From the NCBI RefSeq assembly GCF_002088235.1, contig NZ_AQQV01000001.1, positions 124,001-188,000 on the forward strand: a DNA stretch of 64,000 nucleotides. The letters are read 5' to 3'. The position numbers were made by a program, and so were the translations under genes. Origin of the DNA: Oceanococcus atlanticus (GTDB lineage: Bacteria; Pseudomonadota; Gammaproteobacteria; Nevskiales; Oceanococcaceae). Every line of letters begins with the position of its first letter. The first letter of the stretch is position 1. The notes under the pieces were generated by a model, which was not told the origin of the DNA, did no database searches, and worked only from the letters and a program-made list of their open reading frames with translations. Of this stretch, positions 11,688-22,422 are shown piece by piece.

Positions 11688-11774
11688 TGGTGCCGGAGGC
11701 GAGAATCGAACTCGCACTCTGTTGCCAGAACCGGATTTTGAATCCGGCGCGTCTACCAGTTCCGCCACTCCGGC
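11688..11774 (-). tRNA. tRNA-Leu (anticodon CAA)
   Basis: An 87-base class II tRNA read on the minus strand. The acceptor stem pairs GCCGGAG with CTCCGGC, followed by A and an encoded CCA. The D-arm contains AACTGGTAGACGC. The anticodon stem CCGGA/TCCGG encloses the loop TTCAAAA with CAA at positions 34-36. A long variable arm typical of leucine tRNAs and the T-loop TTCGATTC follow. It decodes UUG. Its 3' end lies 64 bases upstream of queA on the same strand, so it may share a promoter with the queuosine/sec operon. Confidence 0.96.
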
Positions 11775-11806
11775 ACGAGTGAGGGCCGCTTGATGCAGGG
11801 CCGCGG

Positions 11807-11812
11807 ATTATA
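11807..11812 (-). promoter_or_regulatory. Probable sigma-70 -10 element of tRNA-Leu
   Basis: On the minus strand a perfect TATAAT is followed by a GC-rich discriminator (CCGCGGCCC), about 33 bases before the tRNA 5' end. A GC-rich discriminator is typical of growth-rate and stringently controlled stable-RNA promoters. The -35 region at the expected distance is weak (TTCCGC-like). Confidence 0.55.
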
Positions 11813-11956
11813 TCCTCGCCAATCGGCCAGCGGAACCGCTGTGGCGAGATTCTTTGAAAGTTTCTTGAAATATCGCTGCACGTGCTTGAATTTACTGGTC
11901 TCACGGCGCGGCTTACGGTAAATTCACGTCATATCCAGTACGCGGTGGGGAGCGTA

Positions 11957-13024
11957 ATGACGTTTCGATTTTCTGCGCCGGTTTATCTGGCCGGCATCAC
12001 AATCTTGTTTTGCGCCAATTCAAGCTGGGCGCAAGCGCCCGTTGGTGCCGAACGTATCATCGCTGCGGAAACCCGGGCTGCGGCTCTGGAGGCACAGAAC
12101 CAGCAACTCAAGAACACCATTGAGACGCAAACGGCCGCGCTCAAGCGACTCGACCAGGAGATCAGCCTGGCCAAGCAAGAGCAAGCTCTGCAACGCGAGA
12201 AAAATGCGCAGGCCAACCGCATTCTTCAGCAGCGCATCACCGAGCTGCAAACGCAAGCCAACGAACAAGCCCAGCGCATTCAGGCCTTGCAGCAGGATTC
12301 CAACCGCATCCGTGCCGAGCAGGCGCAGACAGCTGCCGCGTTAAAAGATGCGGAAGACGCGCTGGTCAACGCGGAACAGGCGCGTGGCGCCGAGCTTCAG
12401 GCTGCCATGGCGCAACGCACTCAACTGGAACAGCAGATGAGCGCAGAGCGTGAAGCTGCGGTCGCAAAACACGCCGAGGTCGAACAGCAGCTTCAAAGTG
12501 AAAACCAGCGGGTCAAACAACAACTCGCCTACGTGCTGGAACGCAATGAAACCTTGCAGCAAGCCTTGAGTGAAGCCACAAGTAGCAGTGAATTGCAGGC
12601 TTTGCAGCAATCCAACGAGGAACTGCGCGGACAACTTTCAATCTTGCAGGACCGCAATAGCGAACTGCAGCAGGCACTGGCCGCCCGCAGCGAGCAAGAG
12701 CATGCAGAATCCAGTCGATTGCAAGCCGAATACTCCGCATTGCAACAGGAGTACAACGCAGCGCTGGATGGCATCCGCAGTTGCGAAGCACGGTTACGCG
12801 ACAGCAGCAACGCCAACGCTGCAAGCGGCAATGCCCGCAGCGCCGAGCTGGAAGACGCCCTGGCCCGGGCCAATCGTGAAATTCGCTCCTTGAATGAGAG
12901 CCACCAACGCGAACTGCAAACCGAACGCAGCATGGCAGCCGGCAGCGAAGCTGCGCTGGAAGAGCAATATTCACAGCAAGTTGCACAACTGCAGCAAGCA
13001 CTGAAAACCTGCCAATCCCAATAA
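11957..13024 (+). CDS. Exported coiled-coil protein of unknown function
   Basis: 355 residues from the ATG preceded by GGGGAG. A signal peptide (about 1-26, VYLAGITILFCANSSWA-QA) is followed by one almost uninterrupted heptad-rich coiled coil (about 30-355), dominated by Gln, Ala, Glu and Leu (RAAALEAQNQQLKNTIETQ, ELQALQQSNEELRGQLS). There is one cysteine in the distal part (RSCEARL) and one near the C-terminus (LKTCQSQ). No enzymatic domain is visible. A periplasmic filamentous scaffold is likely, but its partners are unknown. A strong hairpin terminator follows directly, so the gene is probably monocistronic. Confidence 0.8.
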   Translation: MTFRFSAPVYLAGITILFCANSSWAQAPVGAERIIAAETRAAALEAQNQQLKNTIETQTAALKRLDQEISLAKQEQALQREKNAQANRILQQRITELQTQANEQAQRIQALQQDSNRIRAEQAQTAAALKDAEDALVNAEQARGAELQAAMAQRTQLEQQMSAEREAAVAKHAEVEQQLQSENQRVKQQLAYVLERNETLQQALSEATSSSELQALQQSNEELRGQLSILQDRNSELQQALAARSEQEHAESSRLQAEYSALQQEYNAALDGIRSCEARLRDSSNANAASGNARSAELEDALARANREIRSLNESHQRELQTERSMAAGSEAALEEQYSQQVAQLQQALKTCQSQ

Positions 13025-13033
13025 GTAGGTCGA

Positions 13034-13056
13034 GACGGCGTCTTTGACGCCGTCTT
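13034..13056 (+). terminator. Rho-independent terminator after the coiled-coil gene
   Basis: A perfect 9-bp stem GACGGCGTC / GACGCCGTC with a TTT loop, beginning about 10 bases after the stop codon and followed by TTCACATCTT. The T-tract is short, but the position supports termination. Confidence 0.65.
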
Positions 13057-13099
13057 CACATCTTGGTGCGGACAATCCTGGTCATCCAACGGGCTATTG

Positions 13100-14821
13100 A
13101 TGACCATGACCGCACAGCGCCAAAACCAGACCGACGCCAGCCACTTCGCTCCGGTTTTTGCCCTGACCTATCGTGGGATTTCTGCTGACGCTGACGAACC
13201 CCGCATTGTCGAGCTACTCGCCCGCCTGCTGCGCCTGTCCAGCGACCAAACGCGGCAAGCCCTGCAGCAGCCGCCACTCAAGCTCGCCGAATATGCCGAT
13301 CGCGAGCGCTTGCGCAAGCATCAACTTGGTCTGGCCCGACTGGGCTGTATAACCAGTATCGATGACGCCTGGTCCTACGCAGACTGGTCCGTCGACGCGG
13401 AACTCAAAGAACACTACGCCGTTGCGCACGACGACGTCGAACCTCGTGTGTTCGGCCTGTTGCGCGTCAACCCGGCGCCAGGCCATGCCACCCTTAGCCT
13501 GAAGGGTGCGAGCGTCGAACATGCCTCTGCGCATGTTCTGAATCATGAAGACATTCTGCTCGACACCTCGCCGCAAATGGCCGCCCGACTGCGTGAAGAC
13601 ATACAGCGGCTCAGCAAACATTTCTCAAACGCCGATTGCGTGATCAAAACCGCCTTGGGCTTGTATCCGCAGGACGCCATCAATCTGAGCGAACTGCTCG
13701 ACACCCTGCAACGGCGGCTCGACGTACACACCCTGGACGCCCCCGCGCAGTCACCCTTGCATCCGCTGCAACGTCCCTTCTCCGGGCGCCAATGGCCCTT
13801 GATGTTGCACGCAGGCAGTCAAGCGCTCGCCGATCTGGCTACATTGCCTCTGGCCAAACGGTGCGACATTCTCAATCACTGGCCGGTGCTGTGTGAGGCA
13901 CAAACAGAGCCGCACACCAGCGATGCCTCCAACGCATTACGAAGCTGGCAACGCGGCGCCGAGAGTCGGCAACGCGGCTTGGCGCAACTGCGCGAGCATT
14001 GCGAGCATCTCGACCGCCTGCCCACGCTGCCAGCTGTCGCCTTACAGGTCTACCGCCTGACCATGGACCCCAACAGCAGCGTGGAAGCGCTGTCGCAGCT
14101 GGTCGAGCAGGATCCCAGCTTGAGCACCCGCATCCTGGCCATGGTCAACTCCAGCTGGTTTGGCCTGCGCGCCCGGGTCGACTCCATCGCCCATGCGCTG
14201 GTCGTCATCGGCCGCCAGGAACTGGCCCATCTGGCCCTGATGATCAGCAGCGAAAAGGTCTTTCGCGGCCTCAGCGGCGACGCCGCGCAAGCGCTGTGGC
14301 GCCACTCCGCGCGTGTCGCCGATATCGCGCGGGTGCTCGGACAACGCGTCAATCACGCTGAACCCGCCACCCTGTTTACCGCGGCCCTGCTGCATGACGT
14401 GGGCAAGATTGTGTTGCTTAGCTTCGAGGGCTCACGCCTGACGACGCTGCAGAATCAGGCCCGTGATCTGGGCCTGCCCCTGTTTGAGCTTGAGCGTGAA
14501 ACCTGGGAACACGATCACGCCAGCCTGGGCGCTGCTCTGCTGGCTCACTGGGGCCTGCCTGCAGGCCTGTGCGCCAGCGTGGCCGAGCATCACGGCCCGC
14601 GCCCTGGCAACGGCCAGATCAGCCGAGATGCGGCCCTGATCGCGCTGGCCGATGACCTGGCACACCGCATTGACGGCAGTGAACCCTGGAGCGACAGCAC
14701 ACGCCTGCGCCGCGCCCAGATCGACGCCCTGACACCGCTGCTCGGTCAGCTCACCAACGACACCCTGGCCTTGCTCGCGGAGGACCTGCGCGATGAGTTA
14801 CGCAGCCCCATCAGCGCGTAA
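13100..14821 (+). CDS. HDOD-domain signalling protein
   Basis: 573 residues from the ATG at 13100 (another in-frame ATG lies two codons later). The C-terminal half (about 305-500) is an HDOD domain: LDRLPTLPAVALQVYRL, VEQDPSLSTRILAMVNSS, the helix SIAHALVVIGRQELAHLAL, then FTAALLHDVGKIVL carrying an HD pair, and VAEHHG. HDOD proteins are non-canonical HD-fold proteins that usually relay signals rather than hydrolyse nucleotides. The first 300 residues contain no domain that I recognise; the opening 80 residues look like a small regulatory fold. The 3' end overlaps the convergent alcohol dehydrogenase gene by 24 bases. Confidence 0.85.
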   Translation: MTMTAQRQNQTDASHFAPVFALTYRGISADADEPRIVELLARLLRLSSDQTRQALQQPPLKLAEYADRERLRKHQLGLARLGCITSIDDAWSYADWSVDAELKEHYAVAHDDVEPRVFGLLRVNPAPGHATLSLKGASVEHASAHVLNHEDILLDTSPQMAARLREDIQRLSKHFSNADCVIKTALGLYPQDAINLSELLDTLQRRLDVHTLDAPAQSPLHPLQRPFSGRQWPLMLHAGSQALADLATLPLAKRCDILNHWPVLCEAQTEPHTSDASNALRSWQRGAESRQRGLAQLREHCEHLDRLPTLPAVALQVYRLTMDPNSSVEALSQLVEQDPSLSTRILAMVNSSWFGLRARVDSIAHALVVIGRQELAHLALMISSEKVFRGLSGDAAQALWRHSARVADIARVLGQRVNHAEPATLFTAALLHDVGKIVLLSFEGSRLTTLQNQARDLGLPLFELERETWEHDHASLGAALLAHWGLPAGLCASVAEHHGPRPGNGQISRDAALIALADDLAHRIDGSEPWSDSTRLRRAQIDALTPLLGQLTNDTLALLAEDLRDELRSPISA

Positions 14822-15820
14822 TACCACGCGGTAGCGCGCCTTGCCGTCACGCAGATGCGCAATGGCCTGATTGACCTCGCTCATCGGAAATTCCTCAACC
14901 CACGGTCGAATCTTGTGGCGGGCGGCAAAGCTGAGCATGTCTGCCACCACCTTGGGCCGCGCCATGGGCGAACCGGACACGGATTTCTGCCCGCCAATCA
15001 GACTGAAGGCCGGAACCTTAACCGGCTCCAGCACTGCGCCAACAAAATGCAGCCGTCCGCGCGGCGCCAGGGCTTGCAGATAACCCACCCAGTTGAGCGG
15101 CACATTGACCGTGACCAGCACAAAATCATAACGCCCGGCCTCGCCTTTCAAAGCCTCGGCATCGCGACTGCTGAGCACGCGGTGCGCGCCCAGCTCGCGC
15201 GCCTCATCGGCCTTCGATTCGCTGGAGCTAAAGGCCGTGACCTCACAACCCCAGGCACGCAGAAACTGCACGGCAAGATGGCCCAGACCGCCGATGCCGA
15301 CCACCGCAACACGGTCGGTGGGTTTGACCCCGAACTCAACGATCGGACTGAACACGGTGGCGCCACCGCAGAACAGCGGCCCGGCCGAAGCGGCATCCAG
15401 ATCCTGGGGCAACGGTTCTGCCCATAACCAGTGCGCACGCACGCGCTCGGCAAAGCCGCCGGCCCGCCCCACGATGGTCGGCTGATTCTTGCGACACAGA
15501 TGCTGATCACCGCCGACACAGCTGTGGCAATGATTGCAGCTGGCCACGAACCAGCCGATGCCGACCCGATCACCCGGCTTGAGGCGTTTGACCGCATCAC
15601 CACAGGCCACCACGCGACCAATGATTTCGTGGCCCGGAACCAGCGGGTACTGGCTGTTGCCCCATTCGTTGTCGAGCATGGACAGGTCCGAATGGCACAC
15701 ACCGCAATACTCAACAGCCACCTCCACCCAATCCGCGGCCAGCGGACCCAGCTCGAATTCGTAGGGTTGCAGCGCTTCGCCCGGGGCCTGAGCTGCCCAT
15801 GCTTTTACCGTGCCGGTCAT
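14798..15820 (-). CDS. Zinc-dependent alcohol dehydrogenase (CAD/YahK-like)
   Basis: 340 residues, medium-chain dehydrogenase/reductase. Catalytic zinc ligands are visible in CGVCHSD (Cys 39) and PGHEIIGRV (His near 63). The structural zinc lobe is present in modified form (CNHCHSCVGGDQHLC, four Cys), and the NAD(P) site is VGIGGLGHLAVQF near residue 180. The motif set resembles the cinnamyl-alcohol-dehydrogenase/YahK branch of NADPH-dependent aldehyde reductases. It reads away from acetoacetate-CoA ligase and converges with the HDOD gene, overlapping its last 24 bases. The natural substrate is not predictable beyond small aldehydes or alcohols. Confidence 0.9.
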   Translation of the reverse strand: MTGTVKAWAAQAPGEALQPYEFELGPLAADWVEVAVEYCGVCHSDLSMLDNEWGNSQYPLVPGHEIIGRVVACGDAVKRLKPGDRVGIGWFVASCNHCHSCVGGDQHLCRKNQPTIVGRAGGFAERVRAHWLWAEPLPQDLDAASAGPLFCGGATVFSPIVEFGVKPTDRVAVVGIGGLGHLAVQFLRAWGCEVTAFSSSESKADEARELGAHRVLSSRDAEALKGEAGRYDFVLVTVNVPLNWVGYLQALAPRGRLHFVGAVLEPVKVPAFSLIGGQKSVSGSPMARPKVVADMLSFAARHKIRPWVEEFPMSEVNQAIAHLRDGKARYRVVLRADGAA

Positions 15821-15928
15821 GTCGCGAATCTCTTCAAGTCAGCAGTCGATCCTCGCCAATCGCGACGCTTGCATCAAGCCCCTGCGGCCGTACTATGACG
15901 CCCACAATCAAAACCGCATGAGAGACGC

Positions 15929-17860
<1,932 letters not shown>

Positions 17861-17929
17861 TTAATCTTACCGATCGCATGAGGGCAATGGATATGCTTGA
17901 ATAAGGGCACACAACGCTGATGGAACAGC

Positions 17930-19069
17930 ATGAAAAGCCCTTATTACACCCCTGAGCACGACGCTTTCCGCGAACAGGTTCGCCGTTTCGTGGAAAGCGA
18001 GATTACCCCCCATATTCAGAGCTGGGAGGATGCCGGGCAAATCCCCCGCGCGCTGTACAAACGGTGCGCCGAGCTGGGCCTGCTCGGGATCGGCTACCCC
18101 GACACCTACGGCGGCACACCCGTCGATGACGGTTTCTATCCGATGATCTTCGTCCAGGAGCTGTGCCGCAGCGGCTCGGGCGGCATCGTCGCCGCGCTGG
18201 GCAGTCTGGGCATCGGGCTTCCGCCAATCCTGGCGCTGGGATCCGAGGCTCTGAAACAGCAGATCATTCCGGACGTTCTGGCTGGCGAGCAGATCGCCGC
18301 ACTGGCCATCACCGAGCCCGGCGGCGGCTCCGATGTGGCCAATCTGAGCTGCCGCGCCGAGCGTGATGGTGATCACTACGTGGTCAGCGGCAGCAAGACC
18401 TTCATCACCCAGGGCATGCAGGCCGACTGGTTCACCGTGGCCGTGCGCACCGGCGGCGCGGGCATCGGCGGCATCTCCCTGCTCGCCATCAACGCCGCCT
18501 CGGAAGGCTTCTCGCGCACCCCCTTGCGCAAGATGGGCTGGCATTGCTCGGACACGGCGACCCTGTACTTCGATCAGTGCCGGGTCCCGGTCAACCAGTT
18601 GATCGGCACCGAGAACCAAGGCTTTCTTGGGATCATGCGCAACTTCAATAACGAACGTCTGGCCCTGGCCGCACAGGCCTGCGGGCTGGCCGCCGTGTGC
18701 ATCGAGGAATCGCGCCGCTACGCCGAGGAGCGCAAGACCTTCGGCAAGCCCTTGAGCAAGCATCAGGTCATCCGTCACAAACTGGTCGAGATGCAGGGGC
18801 GCTACCTCGCCGCCCAGGCCTTGCTGGAGCAGCTGACCTGGCGTGTCGATCACGGCGAAGTGCCGATTGCCGAGCTGTGCATGCTGAAAAATTTCGCCAC
18901 CGCCACGCTGGAGTACATCGCCGGTGAAGCGGTGCAAATTCACGGTGGTGCCGGCTTCATGCATGGCAGCACCGTCGAACGCATCTTCCGAGAGACCAAG
19001 GTGCTCTCGATTGGCGGCGGCGCAAGCGAAGTCATGGCCGACCTGGCCGCGCGCCAGATGGGCCTCTAG
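17930..19069 (+). CDS. Acyl-CoA dehydrogenase
   Basis: 379 residues with all landmarks of the flavin-dependent family: the N-terminal helical domain (EQVRRFVESEITPHI), the FAD/substrate motif LAITEPGGGSDVANL (about 125-139), the beta-domain GSKTFITQG, the segment RLALAAQACGLA, and the C-terminal IHGGAGFM and ERIFRETKVLSIGGGASEVM. The Glu of the last helix region (SIGGGASEV) lies near the usual catalytic-base position of short- and branched-chain enzymes. It oxidises an acyl-CoA to the 2-enoyl-CoA; chain length is undetermined. The gene follows acetoacetate-CoA ligase and is closed by a strong terminator. Confidence 0.92.
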   Translation: MKSPYYTPEHDAFREQVRRFVESEITPHIQSWEDAGQIPRALYKRCAELGLLGIGYPDTYGGTPVDDGFYPMIFVQELCRSGSGGIVAALGSLGIGLPPILALGSEALKQQIIPDVLAGEQIAALAITEPGGGSDVANLSCRAERDGDHYVVSGSKTFITQGMQADWFTVAVRTGGAGIGGISLLAINAASEGFSRTPLRKMGWHCSDTATLYFDQCRVPVNQLIGTENQGFLGIMRNFNNERLALAAQACGLAAVCIEESRRYAEERKTFGKPLSKHQVIRHKLVEMQGRYLAAQALLEQLTWRVDHGEVPIAELCMLKNFATATLEYIAGEAVQIHGGAGFMHGSTVERIFRETKVLSIGGGASEVMADLAARQMGL

Positions 19070-19072
19070 GCC

Positions 19073-19108
19073 ACAAAAAAGCCCGCCAGGCGAACCCTGG
19101 CGGGCTTT
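19073..19108. terminator. Bidirectional rho-independent terminator
   Basis: A perfect 10-bp stem GCCCGCCAGG / CCTGGCGGGC with a CGAAC loop. An A-run lies on the left side and TTT on the right, so it can serve the acyl-CoA dehydrogenase gene on the plus strand and the lipoprotein gene on the minus strand. Confidence 0.85.
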
Positions 19109-19133
19109 GCAGCAGCTCGGCCAGAACGTCGGC

Positions 19134-20186
19134 TTAGCCGATGCGCTCCCAGGTGTAATCAAAATCTGCGGTGATATTCATAGGGAATGAACCCTGCCCA
19201 TCAACGGTGCAGGTGCCGTTAATGGAGAAGGCGTAACTCACCACCGCCTTAGTACCAACTTCGCCACTGCCGGACGTGGTGTAGGTGAATTCGCTGACGT
19301 TGACATTGCCATCGAAACCACCGGTGCAGGCCTGCTGGAAACCTTCGGTATACGCTTCCGATAGATCACCCGCGTAGACTTGACCGCTGCTCTCGCCGAG
19401 CGGAACCTGATCGGTAGAAATGTCGATGGTTTCACTAAAGGGTTGACCGTTCACCGTGCCACTGATGATCAAACGCCAGGTCGAGCCATCCGGAACGGTG
19501 AACTCTCCATTGCCACCATCTGCCGGGGGATTGAACGTAATGATGGTGGTTGAACCATCCGCGTATTCGATCTGGCAGGAGTAGCTGCCATCAACGGTCG
19601 CGCAGTTGACCACGTCCTCAACCTGGTCCAGCACGGCATCAAAACCCTGATGATCCGCGCTGAATGACGAGGTGAAAAAGTTGAAGCCGCCATCAACGCC
19701 TGCGTCGTTGTACAAGGCGGCGAACTGCTCGTTGATCACATCAACCGCGCTTCCAATGCTGTTGGCACCAACCTGCCCATTGACCCAGCTATCGAACAGT
19801 GCAGCCAAGTCATCCTGTTCGGCGGCCAGACGCAACGCCAGACCGGTCAGATCGTGAATGTTGGCGACGCCATCGCCATCCTCGTCATAGGAGAACAACT
19901 CCGTCTCCCCCAGCACCGCCCGAAAGATCAGAGGCGGGGTCAGGTTGGTCACGTCGGCATCAAACAAACCATTCGCATCCGTGATTGCCATGGCTTCCTG
20001 GCCATTGGCGCCTTTGATCAGAACGTCAGCACCTGCTAGCGGTGCGCCGGTGGCAACAATGCCACTGACATAGCGCTCCTGCGGCTCGCCACCACCACTG
20101 CTGCCCCCACAACCAACCATAAACGCGGACGCCGCGAGCACGCTGAAAAATGCACTCTTGCGCGGTGAAACCTGGAACTTCATCAT
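19134..20186 (-). CDS. Putative lipoprotein with carboxypeptidase-regulatory-like domain
   Basis: 350 residues. The first ATG of an ATG-ATG pair is preferred because a consensus AGGAGGGG lies 6 bases upstream. A lipoprotein signal ends at M-V-G-C (Cys about 26), followed by a flexible GGSSGGGEP tether. Residues about 38-100 look like a CarboxypepD_reg-type Ig-like fold (SGIVATGAPLAGADVLIKG, AITDANGLF). The rest, about 110-350, is unrecognised and contains a few cysteines (CATVDGSYSC, CTGGF, GTCTVDG) that could form disulfides. A surface or periplasmic role is likely; no ligand is known. It points away from lptG together with the next lipoprotein. Confidence 0.7.
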   Translation of the reverse strand: MMKFQVSPRKSAFFSVLAASAFMVGCGGSSGGGEPQERYVSGIVATGAPLAGADVLIKGANGQEAMAITDANGLFDADVTNLTPPLIFRAVLGETELFSYDEDGDGVANIHDLTGLALRLAAEQDDLAALFDSWVNGQVGANSIGSAVDVINEQFAALYNDAGVDGGFNFFTSSFSADHQGFDAVLDQVEDVVNCATVDGSYSCQIEYADGSTTIITFNPPADGGNGEFTVPDGSTWRLIISGTVNGQPFSETIDISTDQVPLGESSGQVYAGDLSEAYTEGFQQACTGGFDGNVNVSEFTYTTSGSGEVGTKAVVSYAFSINGTCTVDGQGSFPMNITADFDYTWERIG

Positions 20187-20278
20187 CGTAATCCCCTCCT
20201 GGAAAGATGACCTTAAGCGTGATCAACAGCCGGCTTTTGAGATACCCCCAAAACACGGGGAATTGCGCATACGCCGGG

Positions 20279-20311
20279 CAAAAAAAAACGCCCGCGTTGA
20301 TCGCAGGCGTT
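20279..20311 (-). terminator. Rho-independent terminator after the Pro-Thr lipoprotein gene
   Basis: On the minus strand AACGCCTGCG / CGCGGGCGTT forms a stem around ATCAA (one mismatch), followed by at least nine T residues. It separates the two lipoprotein genes, implying independent transcripts. Confidence 0.85.
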
Positions 20312-20336
20312 TCTCTGAGGAACGTCTAATCAGCCA

Positions 20337-21257
20337 TTAGGGAACTGGATTTCCGTTGACCTCGCCTTCGGTTAGCTGATCGCGCGTGCCATCCGAGTTC
20401 AGCTGCTGAACCACCAGGCCACTGACCGTATCAACCCAGGTTTCCACCGGCTCTGGCGCCGCCCCATCAATGCTCGTTTCCTGCTTGAAATGACAGGCCT
20501 GGAACGTCCCTCCGGGCACGCTAACGGATTTGATTCCGAAGTAGGTGCGGGTCATCGACACATCCTGCGACATGCTGAAACCAAAGGTGTTGATATCTTG
20601 CTGGTAGGTCTCGGTGTGCGACTCCCCAGGTTGCAGATCGAATTCCAGCTCGTAGGACGGCGTGAACGTAATCGTGACGGCGGTCGGCGATGTGGTTTCG
20701 GTGCCCAGCACATTGATCACGCTGGCCGCTTCATTCATGGTCTGGTAGGTGTCGGTGCTGGACGGCGAACCATTTGAGGTCGTCATATTGGAAACCGTCT
20801 TGATCGCCGACTGCCCGTTAAAGCTGCCGGTGGTCACGCTGCGATCATCGCTCACCGTGACGCTGTTGTCGTCACGCTTCAGGGTCCAGCTGTAGCTGCT
20901 TCCCGGGGTCAGCAAAACAGGTTTGAAGCACGCTTTGGCGCTGCCGGTGGACGGCGTCGCACTGGGGCTTGGTGTTGCGCTTGCCGTAGGGGTCGGCGTG
21001 GGCGCGCTACTCGGGCTGGGAGACGGGCTACTGGTCACCACCGGACCACCGGGCGTTGCGCTGGGCGATGGCGTCGCACTTGGAGCAGGTGTGGCGCTGG
21101 CGCCTGGCGTTGCCGTCGCGGTGGGGTTTGGAGTCGCTGTCGCCATGGGCGTCGGCGTGGGGTTGCTGGTGGCATCAATGATGACCGAGTCGTCGTCATC
21201 CAGGATGCACCCACTAAACATTGTTGAAACCAGCGCTGCGCCCAATAACTTCTTCAT
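20337..21257 (-). CDS. Putative lipoprotein with long Pro-Thr/Ser tether
   Basis: 306 residues from the ATG after a GGGGG-type ribosome-binding site. The lipobox is F-S-G-C (Cys 17), followed by DDDD, then about 75 residues of low-complexity Pro/Thr/Ala/Ser (TPTPMATATPNPT, SATPSPSATP). A globular domain of about 200 residues follows, with SYSWTLKRDDNSV, several beta-strand stretches and two cysteines (KACFKP, FQACHFKQE). The layout is lipid anchor, stalk, surface domain. The stalk resembles the Pro-Thr stalk of the giant secreted protein at 23.7-29.1 kb. The globular domain was not recognised. Confidence 0.7.
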   Translation of the reverse strand: MKKLLGAALVSTMFSGCILDDDDSVIIDATSNPTPTPMATATPNPTATATPGASATPAPSATPSPSATPGGPVVTSSPSPSPSSAPTPTPTASATPSPSATPSTGSAKACFKPVLLTPGSSYSWTLKRDDNSVTVSDDRSVTTGSFNGQSAIKTVSNMTTSNGSPSSTDTYQTMNEAASVINVLGTETTSPTAVTITFTPSYELEFDLQPGESHTETYQQDINTFGFSMSQDVSMTRTYFGIKSVSVPGGTFQACHFKQETSIDGAAPEPVETWVDTVSGLVVQQLNSDGTRDQLTEGEVNGNPVP

Positions 21258-21351
21258 GAAAGCCCCCAGTAAGTCCGGATAAATGGAGAAATCTCCAACA
21301 CGCGCACTATTGCCTGATGGCGAATGAAGCACCACCCCTGATTTAGGGGGG

Positions 21352-22422
21352 CTAACGCCTTACAGCAGCATGCAATCGCCATGCGGCCAGACAGGCTAAA
21401 AGCGCTGTCGGCGTTAAAGCCGCCAGGGCGGCCGGCCAGTCGTAGACCTGCCCCAGACTGCCCGCCACTTCGTTGAACACGTAAAACGCGATACCCAGCA
21501 TGACGCCGACGAACAAACGTTGGCCCGCACCGGTGTCGCGCAACGGACCAATCACAAACGGCACAGCCAGAATAACCATGACCATGACGGTCAAAGGCGT
21601 TGCCAACTTGCGCCACAGCGCATACTGCGGCGCGGTATTGTCCAGCCCGTTGCTGTCGAGATAGCGGATGTATTGGAACAAGCCGCGCAGCGACAAACTG
21701 TCGGCCCTCAACACGAACAGCTTGAGCACGTCCGGATCAAGGTCGACAACCCATTCGGCACTGTCGCGCTCACGAATCCGCACGCTGCCGTAATCAAGCA
21801 GCGTCTCGCGCAACCCGCTGGCCTGCCATTCTCCATCAGCAAAATCCGCACGCGCCATTGCGACCGTCTGAATCAAACGGCTGTCGTTCTGGTTCACGTG
21901 AAGAACCTGGATGTCTTCGGCGACCTTGTCCTGAGGCAGATGCCCAATGCGGATGTATTGCTCGCCCTGGCGCAACCAAACGACAGAACTGGACACTCGT
22001 CCCTCGCCAAAACGGGCGGTGCTGGAAATATTGTCAGCCGCCTGCTTGGCCACCGGCACGGCGAACTCGCCCATGGCCAGAACCAGCAAGCCCAGCGCCA
22101 GGCCAGCCTTACCGGCCGACCAGGCCACCCGGTAGACCGAAACGCCGGCTGCCTGCATGACCACCAGCTCACCCGCCGCAGCCAAGGCGCCAAGCCCGAG
22201 TATGGTGCCCAGCAAGACCACCAGCGGAAACATCTCATAAAGCAGCTGAGGCATTTTGAGCAGAGTGACCAGCGCCACCAGTTGCAGGCTGTAATCGCCC
22301 TGCCCCAGATCATCAAGCTCCTCGACCAGGGTCACGAAACCGCTGATGCCGGTCAGCGCCAGGGCCACAATCACCGACATGCCCAGCAAAGCATTGCGGA
22401 TGTGCGCATCCAGTATCTTCAT
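21352..22422 (-). CDS. lptG: LPS export ABC transporter permease LptG
   Basis: 356 residues with the YjgP/YjgQ architecture: two or three N-terminal helices (about 12-125), a periplasmic beta-jellyroll domain (about 130-260) and three C-terminal helices (about 270-350). The N-terminal MKILDAHIRN and the motif near LMAGELVVMQAAGVS (coupling helix) are diagnostic. With LptF and the LptB ATPase it extracts lipopolysaccharide from the inner membrane and passes it to LptC/LptA. Its ATG overlaps the lptF stop. Confidence 0.95.
   Translation of the reverse strand: MKILDAHIRNALLGMSVIVALALTGISGFVTLVEELDDLGQGDYSLQLVALVTLLKMPQLLYEMFPLVVLLGTILGLGALAAAGELVVMQAAGVSVYRVAWSAGKAGLALGLLVLAMGEFAVPVAKQAADNISSTARFGEGRVSSSVVWLRQGEQYIRIGHLPQDKVAEDIQVLHVNQNDSRLIQTVAMARADFADGEWQASGLRETLLDYGSVRIRERDSAEWVVDLDPDVLKLFVLRADSLSLRGLFQYIRYLDSNGLDNTAPQYALWRKLATPLTVMVMVILAVPFVIGPLRDTGAGQRLFVGVMLGIAFYVFNEVAGSLGQVYDWPAALAALTPTALLACLAAWRLHAAVRR

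Noticed and set aside
11688-11774. tRNA-Leu considered as an integration site for a mobile element
   Set aside because: No integrase, no second copy of the tRNA 3' end nearby, and both flanks are ordinary chromosomal genes.
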